Assembly (NCBI GenBank): GCA_012799995.1
Contig: JAAZKE010000087.1
Coordinates: forward strand, 1 to 64,000
Origin: Chloroflexota bacterium
GTDB taxonomy: Bacteria; Chloroflexota; Anaerolineae; Anaerolineales; Anaerolineaceae
DNA length: 64,000 nucleotides
Direction: 5' to 3'
Shown here: positions 41,291 to 50,052 of the stretch, in pieces
Position numbering within the stretch: the first letter of the stretch is position 1
How the letters are laid out: the number at the start of each line of letters is the position of its first letter
Translations under genes and position numbers: made by a program
The notes under the pieces: model-generated
Seen by the model: the letters and a program-made list of their open reading frames with translations, nothing else
Databases searched by the model: none
Told to the model about the DNA's origin: nothing

Positions 41291-42405
41291 ATTAATTCAC
41301 TTTCTTTTTTTGTACAAGTATTCAATAGAATATCTGTAATACTGCTATGAAAGAGATTATGGTGTCCATTCTCAAACGTCTTTTCACAATCACATAAATC
41401 TCCGTCTTTATTAAAATATACGAAACAGGCATCCTCTGAAATAATTGTGTCGACCAGACAATTATCCCCTTGCAAATCCCACGCGATCGTACTGTATGAT
41501 TGGTCAAGGCGAGTTTGCTTCACTGTCGAATAGATTATTTGGCGCACTTCGCTCGGACATTTATTTTCCGGAATCAGAACAGTGAAAACAGGTGAAAGTT
41601 GCTGAACATTACGAAACAGATCACCATTGATAATGGCCTCTGTGTCTTCTTGTCCATACTGATACCATATTGAGTAAAGCATGTTATTTGCACGGAGTTC
41701 AGCACAAACATCGGTGGCATTTTCGTCGTAACGGATAACTACCATCAGGTTTTTTAACATAGTCGTTTCTTGAAGAAATTTAAGGGTTATATCCTTCGTA
41801 TCACAAAACACACAAAAAGCACTTTCAGGGTGTTCTTTTACAAGAGAAAATATTTTTCCGGGTTGTTCCGATACAAAAAACATCCATGTGTAAATGCCTA
41901 AACTTTCACCCTCAAAGATCAGATCATCATATTTCTGGAATTTTTTTTCGTACTGTTTTGAGTCTATCTCAATGCACATTGCCCACGGAATATTGCAACC
42001 TAGAGCTTTCTCATTTTCACGGATACGTTGTGCACCTACGGTACAACTGTTATATCCAACATTGATGCCAAATGTGTAAAGATTCTCGGTGTCTACATGT
42101 GCTATGGTATCCCTTATTAGCTCATAATAAGCACTGTTCTCATTCTGCAGCATAGTTTGGACTACCGTAAAAAATTCTTTTTGAAATCTGCCATCTGAAA
42201 ATTGCAAAGCCATATCTATAAGGTTTCTGATGCCTTGTTCCGGACTGCGCTTAATATTTTCCAATGCCTTTTTAACAGTAGTTTCAATTAATAATCGAGG
42301 TATTCTGTTTTTCATTTTACATACATTGGCTCCTTCTAAATAGCACAGATATACCCTCTGCCTATCAAAAGGATATTTAAAGAGACAGATACTAACAATG
42401 CACAA
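41287..42405 (-). CDS. Radical-SAM-like paralogue lacking the CxxxCxxC cluster motif (pseudoenzyme candidate)
   Basis: Co-linear with the 42562 radical SAM protein (CNIPWAMCIEID vs CNIPWAILMDLT; GESLGIYTWMFFVSEQP vs GTEMGTYMYLYSGGEP; CFVYFNKDGDLCDCE vs SYLHINANGDIEPCAF) but cluster motif replaced by SKQYEKKFQ; likely start MKNRIPRLL. Confidence 0.7.
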   Translation of the reverse strand: MCIVSICLFKYPFDRQRVYLCYLEGANVCKMKNRIPRLLIETTVKKALENIKRSPEQGIRNLIDMALQFSDGRFQKEFFTVVQTMLQNENSAYYELIRDTIAHVDTENLYTFGINVGYNSCTVGAQRIRENEKALGCNIPWAMCIEIDSKQYEKKFQKYDDLIFEGESLGIYTWMFFVSEQPGKIFSLVKEHPESAFCVFCDTKDITLKFLQETTMLKNLMVVIRYDENATDVCAELRANNMLYSIWYQYGQEDTEAIINGDLFRNVQQLSPVFTVLIPENKCPSEVRQIIYSTVKQTRLDQSYSTIAWDLQGDNCLVDTIISEDACFVYFNKDGDLCDCEKTFENGHHNLFHSSITDILLNTCTKKESELM

Positions 42406-42561
42406 AGGCTCCGTGATGTCGTAAAAGGCGACAGATTATTAGTTATGTTACAATTTGGGACTTTTGCTTTTTAGTGTCTAATGCTCTTTCAGAGTCCCTT
42501 CCTTATAATTTGATTAAATAAAATCGTTGGTTAGAGAATGCGTAAAAAGGAGATACATACG

Positions 42562-43917
42562 ATGAGCAGAACAATTAAAGAAAATATGCAAGCATTTGCG
42601 ATAAAGCAGGTTCTAAACTACTTTGATGAAGATCCAAATAAGAGTTTTCCCAAAATCTTGGAATGGGTTGAAAGGTTTGACAAGGATGGTAAGAACGCAC
42701 ATTTGATTAGACCTTTTCGTGCCATTATTAATGACCCTGATAATAATTGGCATGTACTTCTTAAGAGTCTGTGGACGGATATAGACCCTGATGTTCGCAA
42801 AGTTGCCTTTGAGAATTTTGTTCTAAATACTTCTTTAATTTCTTCACACCAACGGGATAAATGGATAAAAACTCATAACTGCAATATTCCATGGGCAATT
42901 CTGATGGATCTTACGTCTGCCTGCAATTTGAATTGTATCGGCTGTTGGGCAGCCGATTACGGCCACAAGCTAAATTTGGAATACGAGGTCCTTGATGATA
43001 TTATCCGTCAGGGTACCGAGATGGGTACCTACATGTATCTTTACTCCGGCGGAGAGCCATTAGTTCGCAAGGACGATATCATCCGTTTATGTGAGGCACA
43101 TTCTGACTGCATGTTCCTCGCTTTCACCAATGGAACGCTGATTGATGAGAAGTTTGCTGACGAAATGTTGCGTGTCAAGAACTTCGTTCCTGCTATTAGC
43201 ATTGAGGGATTTGAAGACGCGACCGATCACCGTCGGGGCAAGGGAACTTATCAGAAAGTCAAGAACGCTATGCGTATTCTCAAAGAGAAAAAGCTAATAT
43301 TTGGTGCATCCTGTTGCTATACCTCCTACAACATAGATTCTCTTAGTTCTGAAGAATATATCGATATGTTGGTCGAATCAGGAGCGAAGTTTGCATGGTT
43401 CTTCCACTATATGCCAATTGGTAATACAGCTGCTCCTGAACTGCTGCCTTCACCCGAACAACGTGAGACCATGTATCGCAAAATCAGAGAGTATAGAAAA
43501 AGTAAACCTATTTTCACCATTGACTTTCAAAATGACGGTGAATATGTTAAAGGATGCATTGCGGGTGGTCGTAGCTATCTGCACATTAACGCCAATGGTG
43601 ATATTGAACCGTGTGCTTTTATCCACTACGCAGATTCCAACATTAGAAATCACACACTTCTGGAAGCCTATAAACGGCCTTTGTTTATGGCTTATAAAGA
43701 AGGGCAACCTTTTAATAACAACATGCTCCGTCCTTGTCCTATGTTGGAAAATCCGGAGTGTTTATGCAGTATGGTAAAGCGTACCGATGCACATTCAACC
43801 GATATGCAGTCTCCTGAAAACATTGACGATTTATATGCTAAGTGTAAGCCTTATGCAGACCTCTGGACGCCTAAATCTGATGAACTCTGGGCTGCAAGTC
43901 ACAACAAAAAAAATTAG
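42562..43917 (+). CDS. Radical SAM protein with SPASM-like C-terminus
   Basis: LTSACNLNCIGCWA (CxxxCxxC), YLYSGGEPLVR, C-terminal GCIAGGRSYLHINANGDIEPCAF...PCPMLENPECLC. Confidence 0.93.
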   Translation: MSRTIKENMQAFAIKQVLNYFDEDPNKSFPKILEWVERFDKDGKNAHLIRPFRAIINDPDNNWHVLLKSLWTDIDPDVRKVAFENFVLNTSLISSHQRDKWIKTHNCNIPWAILMDLTSACNLNCIGCWAADYGHKLNLEYEVLDDIIRQGTEMGTYMYLYSGGEPLVRKDDIIRLCEAHSDCMFLAFTNGTLIDEKFADEMLRVKNFVPAISIEGFEDATDHRRGKGTYQKVKNAMRILKEKKLIFGASCCYTSYNIDSLSSEEYIDMLVESGAKFAWFFHYMPIGNTAAPELLPSPEQRETMYRKIREYRKSKPIFTIDFQNDGEYVKGCIAGGRSYLHINANGDIEPCAFIHYADSNIRNHTLLEAYKRPLFMAYKEGQPFNNNMLRPCPMLENPECLCSMVKRTDAHSTDMQSPENIDDLYAKCKPYADLWTPKSDELWAASHNKKN

Positions 43918-44055
43918 TTTCTTACCTGAGACAAATAGAGGTCTAACACTTAGTGTCCAACCTCCTTATGTGTAATCTAAAAAGCAACTATATTCAGACT
44001 TTATAGCCAAACCATAAATTGATTACATCAACCACTCATTCCTTAGCCAAGTTGA

Positions 44056-44091
44056 GTGGACGGACATTGATTTAATGTCGTCCACTTTTTT
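44056..44091 (+). terminator. Intrinsic terminator
   Basis: GTGGACGGACAT tgattta ATGTCGTCCAC TTTTTT (one bulge). Confidence 0.75.
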
Positions 44092-44220
44092 CTTGCCCGC
44101 TATAATAATCAAGTGAAGATAAAGAATGGAGGTAAATCATGAATCTTAAATCCGAACAAAAAAGAATTGCTTTTGGTTACGACCGTGCTGCCCCAAAGTA
44201 CAAATTGATAAAACAATTCG

Positions 44221-45522
44221 TTAATCAAATTCAAGATCGAATTCAATTTGACGCTCTTGTAGATGTATTTTAATAGTATTCCAGTCTTCATTATGCCTAT
44301 GACGGTTTGTGCATTGCTTATTGCCTTTGTATATATTTAAAATAGTTTTGATTGATTCTTCCGATATTTCTGGTAATAAGTTTATAAATTCTCTTGTGTA
44401 AGAATCAGCAATAGAAAATGAATTAAAGGTGGGGATTGCTTCAGCCATTAGTACCATGTATTCATTGATATCGAAATTGTCTGTGTTCTTTAGAGTCTCA
44501 TAAATATCGAAGGTCCAAATGGGCTTATGTAAGTTGGTGTGTTCTTTGAAAAAATCATAAGTCGATTTTACTCCCTTTGGGAAAAACATTTTGTATAGGC
44601 GTAAATTGTTTGGATCTGAAAGTATCTTATCACTAACATAATTAAAAATATCGTTATTTAGTTGTAACTTATCCATTATAACTGGGAAATTAAGCATGAG
44701 TGATGCTAAAGCATTCAATCTCGTGGAGTTACTTTTTAGCAGGTCAATCTTTATTTGGTTAAAAATGGATATAATTTTATCTTCGTCAAACAATTGATGA
44801 TAACCAATATGAACGGCATGTTGAGTCATGGCATATGCAAAGTAGAATAATCCAACGAGATTTTTGTCACAATCCTCATTGTCTGTTACTAAAAGAAGTT
44901 TGATGAAAGTACGGTATGATTCCTTAAAGGAATCATACGTTAATCGGTTTAGATGTTTTTTAGTTATTGAATCAACAATTGATTCTTCCAACTTATCAAA
45001 GGATATGTCATATAAAAAAGAAGAATAAAATTCAATATCTGATTGAACAAAAGAAAAAAGATCTCTAATAAAAGGTGCTTTGACGGAAAAAATATTATCA
45101 TACATTGAGCAGATCAGCATACGAGCTTGGTAATCACTTGGAACATATAGGGAGTTATCATCTACCTTTAAGTGAGCACATTTATTTCTACAGTTTTTTA
45201 AGTATCCAATATCTTCAATAAATCGATTGAAATATGATGGTGAGTGTTGTTTAAAAAATTCAATTATTTCATTTTCTATTTGTGAATATTTTTCGTCGTT
45301 TTTGATCATTTGCTCAACTTCACGTAGTTTTGTATTTGCTTGTGAATCCCCTTCTTCCGCCATAACTTGAAGTTTAATAAATAAATCATAAATAACAAAA
45401 GAATAGAGTAATACAATGGTAGCTCGATAATTTTGATTATAGTAACATTGGAGAATTTCTTTAAAATACGTTCTAGAGTCCTCGCTGTAAAAGACATTTA
45501 AATCTTTTTCGTCAAAAAGCAT
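44221..45522 (-). CDS. HEPN-like domain protein (RNxxxH motif), candidate RNase/abortive-infection type
   Basis: GYLKNCRNKCAHLKVDD within an all-alpha-looking N-terminal region; AT-rich, isolated in island. Confidence 0.65.
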   Translation of the reverse strand: MLFDEKDLNVFYSEDSRTYFKEILQCYYNQNYRATIVLLYSFVIYDLFIKLQVMAEEGDSQANTKLREVEQMIKNDEKYSQIENEIIEFFKQHSPSYFNRFIEDIGYLKNCRNKCAHLKVDDNSLYVPSDYQARMLICSMYDNIFSVKAPFIRDLFSFVQSDIEFYSSFLYDISFDKLEESIVDSITKKHLNRLTYDSFKESYRTFIKLLLVTDNEDCDKNLVGLFYFAYAMTQHAVHIGYHQLFDEDKIISIFNQIKIDLLKSNSTRLNALASLMLNFPVIMDKLQLNNDIFNYVSDKILSDPNNLRLYKMFFPKGVKSTYDFFKEHTNLHKPIWTFDIYETLKNTDNFDINEYMVLMAEAIPTFNSFSIADSYTREFINLLPEISEESIKTILNIYKGNKQCTNRHRHNEDWNTIKIHLQERQIEFDLEFD

Positions 45523-45699
45523 ATGAATTTCCTCGCCGGCAAGAGTATACAGAAAAGAATTACAAATCTTTTCTTATGAAGTTATTTTAACAAAATCTAT
45601 ATAAAATTTAAAACAAAGATGATTTTGATGATTTTATTTTAGTGTACCTAAAACTGAGCTGTGCACCCAATTTTCAAATTTGCACCCAAGCAATATTTC

Positions 45700-45888
45700 C
45701 GAGTGGATTGTATTCGTTTTGTAGTACGATGCCAGCAGCGGGGAGCGGATTCGAACCACTGACCTTCGTGTATGGGCTTTTTTTGAACCTATAATTCCCG
45801 AGTTCAAATTAGCAAAGAAAATCAGGTTTATTATCAGGTTTCTTTTGAATCGTTCAACATATCTCTCAAAAATAGAAGACAAAAAGCC
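45700..45888 (+). repeat. Island repeat, L part, copy C (tRNA 3'-end-like on minus strand)
   Basis: Minus strand GGTCAGTGGTTCGAATCCGCTCCCCGCTG: AGTGG-TTCGAAT-CCGCT forms a T arm; rest matches 39190-39378. Confidence 0.82.
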
Positions 45889-45985
45889 TGGCAGAGAAAT
45901 GTTCAATTTTCCGATAAAATACCATATACTTCATCAAACTACATCGATTGCCTTACAGGATTTTCAGTTATAAGGGGAAATAAGT

Positions 45986-46681
45986 GTGAAAGTTAAATAT
46001 AAGTATAAGGTTTTTCTATGGCTGGTCTCATTGATGTTCGTTTCGGGTTATCTCAACTCGTCTTCCATAGTACTGTACTCTTATTCCATTTCACACCACA
46101 CCGGGAACATGGCCCAGATAGCTATCAATTTTTATATAAACGCTCCGCAAGAAGCATTGCGCTTGTTAGGGGTAATCGCAGCTTATTTTTTAGGTGGTAT
46201 AGTTTCCGGTTTTTTGTTTTATGAACATCATGTTGGGTTTTCAAAAAGATTTGGGGCCATACTGATTGTAGACGGAATTTTGCTCATTATTATCCACTAT
46301 TTTGTAGAGGATACTTTTATAAAATACATGACGATTTCCTTTATCATGGGCAATCAAAACGCCTTTCTCACCAGGTACAAGGGCATGACTACAAGAATCA
46401 GCCACATCACAGGTTATATCACTGACGCAGCTGTGTTTCTCGGCAGGATAATGAGGGGTAGCAGGAGCTTTGTGCGCCCCTTTTGGTTCATACTGTTGAA
46501 AATTTTGGGGTTTTTATTAGGTGCTCTTGCTGGTGTTTATTTGATACAAATTGACATCAGGTTTCATCTCCTGTTCCCGGCAGCGATATACATATTTGCA
46601 GGATTTTATTATCATTCGGTCATATATAAAGAGGAGATGGAAAAAAAGAAAAAGGTTCTCAGCATGTCAGGGAATTTGTGA
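45986..46681 (+). CDS. YoaK/DUF1275 family membrane protein
   Basis: SGYLNSSSIVLYSYSISHHTGNMAQIAI...IMGNQNAFLTRYKGMTTRISHITGYITD. Confidence 0.8.
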   Translation: MKVKYKYKVFLWLVSLMFVSGYLNSSSIVLYSYSISHHTGNMAQIAINFYINAPQEALRLLGVIAAYFLGGIVSGFLFYEHHVGFSKRFGAILIVDGILLIIIHYFVEDTFIKYMTISFIMGNQNAFLTRYKGMTTRISHITGYITDAAVFLGRIMRGSRSFVRPFWFILLKILGFLLGALAGVYLIQIDIRFHLLFPAAIYIFAGFYYHSVIYKEEMEKKKKVLSMSGNL

Positions 46682-46989
46682 AGGACTGTTACATGTGACA
46701 GGAATTGAGTTTGCTTATTTTAAAAGTGCTGAACAGTTTAACGCCCCTGGATAGAAGCTCATGCAGATTCGAACAGGAAACAGGCAACATATAATGCTGA
46801 ACCAGTCAAAAACACCATTTCTGTATATTTAGCTGAAACATAACGAAGAAACGCGGGACTTGTGATTTGAACCTTATGCCTGCCTACATGCGGGGGAAAA
46901 TAATCCGGCAAACTATGACCCAATCTACACTGCACTACTTACGCCGGATATGACCCTTGACCAGATATTCGAAAGTTGCTTTTTTGGAG

Positions 46990-47020
46990 CGGTAAAGCAT
47001 GGTGCAGTCATGCTTTACCG
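46990..47020. terminator. Hairpin, putative terminator without clear U tract
   Basis: CGGTAAAGCATG gtgcagt CATGCTTTACCG perfect 12-bp stem. Confidence 0.5.
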
Positions 47021-47056
47021 TCTTATCCTTAAAAATGCCCTCTCAGCCACTTGCCA

Positions 47057-47542
47057 CTATATTTTTAATTTCATCTGTAATAAGCTGCCATCTTGAGCAT
47101 CAAGTTTTACCTCATGCATATTTGCACCACGCTCATCTGTAATTTTTACTTTCCACAGGGTACGCTCTCTTTTCCTGCCCAACTTCCATTGTATAGGAGT
47201 AGATACAGAAGAAACATTTGAAGCAATAGCGTTAATCTCGCTAAATGGCAGCATCTTTTTCAGGTTTAATTTCCTTGCTTTTCGTCTTACAGGATTTCTG
47301 TGTTTCGGCTTAAGAACCTTAACGGTATTTTTTATAATATCTCCCGTCTGTGCGTTGAGTTTGAGTAAATGACGTTTTTTGCCATCATTTCCCATAATGG
47401 AATATTTATAAAATGGGCCTTTGTGAGCTAACCGAAATTTTGTCAGAATATCATCCGGATAATACTCGAAATATTTTTTAATAGCGTCATTGATGGAAAT
47501 AATGCCTAATTTCATCTCAAAAGTATTTGTCATTGCGCTCAT
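47057..47542 (-). CDS. PepSY-like domain protein (two repeats)
   Basis: YKYSIMGNDGKKRHLLKLNAQTGDIIK and LWKVKITDERGANMHEVKLDAQDGSLLQ. Confidence 0.65.
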   Translation of the reverse strand: MSAMTNTFEMKLGIISINDAIKKYFEYYPDDILTKFRLAHKGPFYKYSIMGNDGKKRHLLKLNAQTGDIIKNTVKVLKPKHRNPVRRKARKLNLKKMLPFSEINAIASNVSSVSTPIQWKLGRKRERTLWKVKITDERGANMHEVKLDAQDGSLLQMKLKI

Positions 47543-47887
47543 CCTTTCTTTTTAGATTAATACTTCCCCTTATTTATCATACCCTGAAGTTCGCCTATTT
47601 TTTGATTATTGAACCTTTTTAAAATTTGTATGTAAGCTTACACTCCATAAAAAAGTAAGTAAAGCGCCGCGAAAATGCAATTGAGAAGAAACAATCAGCG
47701 CACTAACCATATTCCGATGCGCCCATTGAAGTTCTTAATCACATCTTCAAGTCTTATCGCAGACTGTCCAATATGTTTGACAATCCTATAATAATTTTTT
47801 TCATTTTCTTTTCCCGCAACTGGCAATATTCTTTTATAATTTCCAACATACTGCTTGGTAACAAATTAGAATACCTGAAGGTGCCCT

Positions 47888-49156
47888 ATGGCTGTACATG
47901 TTATCGATGAAGCCAATCGCTGTCTGCAATGTAAAAAACCGCTTTGCCGCATTGGCTGCCCAGTTAACACGCCAATACCTCAAATGATCAAAATGCTGTT
48001 GGATTCTCAAATTAGTGCTGCCGGTCAGATGCTATTTGAGAACAACCCGTTATCGCTTGTCTGTTCGATGGTTTGCAACCACGACAAGCAATGTGAAGGT
48101 CACTGCGTCCTCCAGCGCAAGAATAATCCGATACACATCAGTTCAATCGAAAACTACATATCAAACAGCTATCTGGATTCGGCTGAAATTGAATGTGCAC
48201 CCGACAACGGCATGATGGCTGCTGTTATTGGTGCAGGGCCCGCCGGGATAACTGTTGCCATCGAACTACGGAAAAGAGGCTACGAAGTAACGCTTTTCGA
48301 ATCCAACGATCGCATCGGAGGGATCATGCGCTACGGAATTCCTGAATTCCGTCTGCCGAAAACGATCATAGATCGACTGGCTCGCAAACTACGCCAGACC
48401 GGCGTCCATTTGCGCCCCAATGTTGTGATCGGTCCGTCCATCACAATTGATGACATGTTCCGCGACGGTTACAAATCGGTATTTATTGGAACCGGTGTCT
48501 GGCGACCTAAGAAACTGGGGATTCCCGGGGAAAGCCTTGGGAACGTTCACTTTGCCATTGATTATCTCAAGAACCCGGAATCATATCGTCTAGGTGAGAC
48601 CGTAGTAGTCATTGGCATGGAAAACTCCGCGATTGATGTTGCCCGTACCGCTCTGCGCAACCGATCCCGCAATGTAACGATTGTGACGCACAGCAAGAAG
48701 GGGCAAGCGCGCGAGACTGAACTCGAATATGCAAAAATTGACGGTGCTGAGCTGGTCTATGGAATGAGTATTGGCGAAATTAACAAAACCGGTCCGCTGT
48801 TTTACAAAAACATTTTCGATGAAAATGACAAGGTTGTTGGCAAAGAAAAAGAACCCATCCAAATGAGCGCAGATTCAGTAATCGTCGCAATCAGCCAGGG
48901 ACCGATGAATCGTCTTATAAGCACCACTGGCGGATTATATGCCAATGACAAAGGATTGCTGATCACGAATGAATTTGGCGAGACCACCCGTAAAGGAATC
49001 TTCGCAAGCGGTGATGTCGTTCACGGCTCGCGTACAATTGTCGAAGCAGTTAATTCATCCAAGGTTGTTGCTCACCAAATGGATCGATTCATGCGAGGTC
49101 TGCCTTTTGAGGTGGTCGCTCAAGATTCCCACGAACGTGAACCGCTCATACCCTGA
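47888..49156 (+). CDS. FAD-dependent oxidoreductase, glutamate synthase small subunit (GltD)-like
   Basis: CLQCKKPLCRIGCPVNTPIPQMI; AAVIGAGPAGITVAIELRKRGYEVTLFE; GIMRYGIPEFRLPK; GIFASGDVVHGSRTIVEAV. Confidence 0.9.
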   Translation: MAVHVIDEANRCLQCKKPLCRIGCPVNTPIPQMIKMLLDSQISAAGQMLFENNPLSLVCSMVCNHDKQCEGHCVLQRKNNPIHISSIENYISNSYLDSAEIECAPDNGMMAAVIGAGPAGITVAIELRKRGYEVTLFESNDRIGGIMRYGIPEFRLPKTIIDRLARKLRQTGVHLRPNVVIGPSITIDDMFRDGYKSVFIGTGVWRPKKLGIPGESLGNVHFAIDYLKNPESYRLGETVVVIGMENSAIDVARTALRNRSRNVTIVTHSKKGQARETELEYAKIDGAELVYGMSIGEINKTGPLFYKNIFDENDKVVGKEKEPIQMSADSVIVAISQGPMNRLISTTGGLYANDKGLLITNEFGETTRKGIFASGDVVHGSRTIVEAVNSSKVVAHQMDRFMRGLPFEVVAQDSHEREPLIP

Positions 49157-49330
49157 AAATTTATCAGTTAGTTTATTGTGAATTATTCTGTTGAAATCCT
49201 GGTAAAAAGATTTAAAGAATCAAAGAATGTCGGGATTATATTAGATTTTTATTAATTCTTGTAAGATTTTTCATCTTCCGGATGAACCTGATAAAAATTA
49301 GGGTATTATTTTTATGAATATACGGAAGGA

Positions 49331-50047
49331 TTGGTAAAAATGGATTACTTTTCGACATATCTTATATATGCGTTAATCCCAATGATGTTGGGGCTATGGG
49401 CACAATACAAAGTCAGCTCGACTTTTTCAAAATATTCTAAAGTCAGAACGAAGACTGGAATAACCGGTGCAGAAGCTGCCCGAAAGATGCTGAATGATAA
49501 GGGTTTAACCGATGTCAGCATCGAGCCTGTTTCAGGCACATTGTCCGATCATTATGACCCGCGAAAACGTGTATTGCGCCTGAGCGAAGGTGTTTACACC
49601 TCAAACAGTGTTGCAGCAGTTGGCGTCGCGACTCACGAGGCTGGCCATGCCTATCAACACGCTGATCAATATAGCTGGCTGATGCTGCGCACCAGCATCG
49701 TGCCGCTGGTTAGTTTTGGCAGCCGCCTGGGGCCAATCCTGTTTATGGTTGGCTTGATTCTGACCGGGATGATTGGCAATTTTGGTTACCAGATTGCCTA
49801 CGCTGGTGTTGCAATCTTCGCACTCACTGCAATTTTTTCGCTGATCACGCTACCGGTTGAGCTGAACGCCAGCAAACGCGCGCGACAGTGGATTGCCAAT
49901 ACCGGTGTCATTTACCAGGATGAACAGGATGGTGCATCAAAGGTGCTAAGTGCAGCCGCCATGACCTATGTGGCAGCAGCAATTCAATCAATTTCGAACG
50001 TTTTGTACTATCTGTCAATCTTGAATAGAAGAAACCGAAGAAGATAA
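49331..50047 (+). CDS. YugP-type neutral zinc metallopeptidase
   Basis: VATHEAGHAYQHAD (HExxH), ITLPVELNASKRARQWI. Confidence 0.9.
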   Translation: MVKMDYFSTYLIYALIPMMLGLWAQYKVSSTFSKYSKVRTKTGITGAEAARKMLNDKGLTDVSIEPVSGTLSDHYDPRKRVLRLSEGVYTSNSVAAVGVATHEAGHAYQHADQYSWLMLRTSIVPLVSFGSRLGPILFMVGLILTGMIGNFGYQIAYAGVAIFALTAIFSLITLPVELNASKRARQWIANTGVIYQDEQDGASKVLSAAAMTYVAAAIQSISNVLYYLSILNRRNRRR

Positions 50048-50052
50048 ACTGT

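Noticed and set aside
45725-45800. Complete tRNA gene
   Set aside because: T arm and acceptor 3' strand are present but no complementary 5' acceptor strand, D arm or proper anticodon loop is found upstream.
45634-45906. 90-aa minus-strand ORF (and its 39188-39433 counterpart) as a real conserved protein
   Set aside because: Shared segment (ERFKRNL...FANLNSGIIGS) comes from the L repeat and reads through the tRNA-like piece; better explained as repeat DNA.
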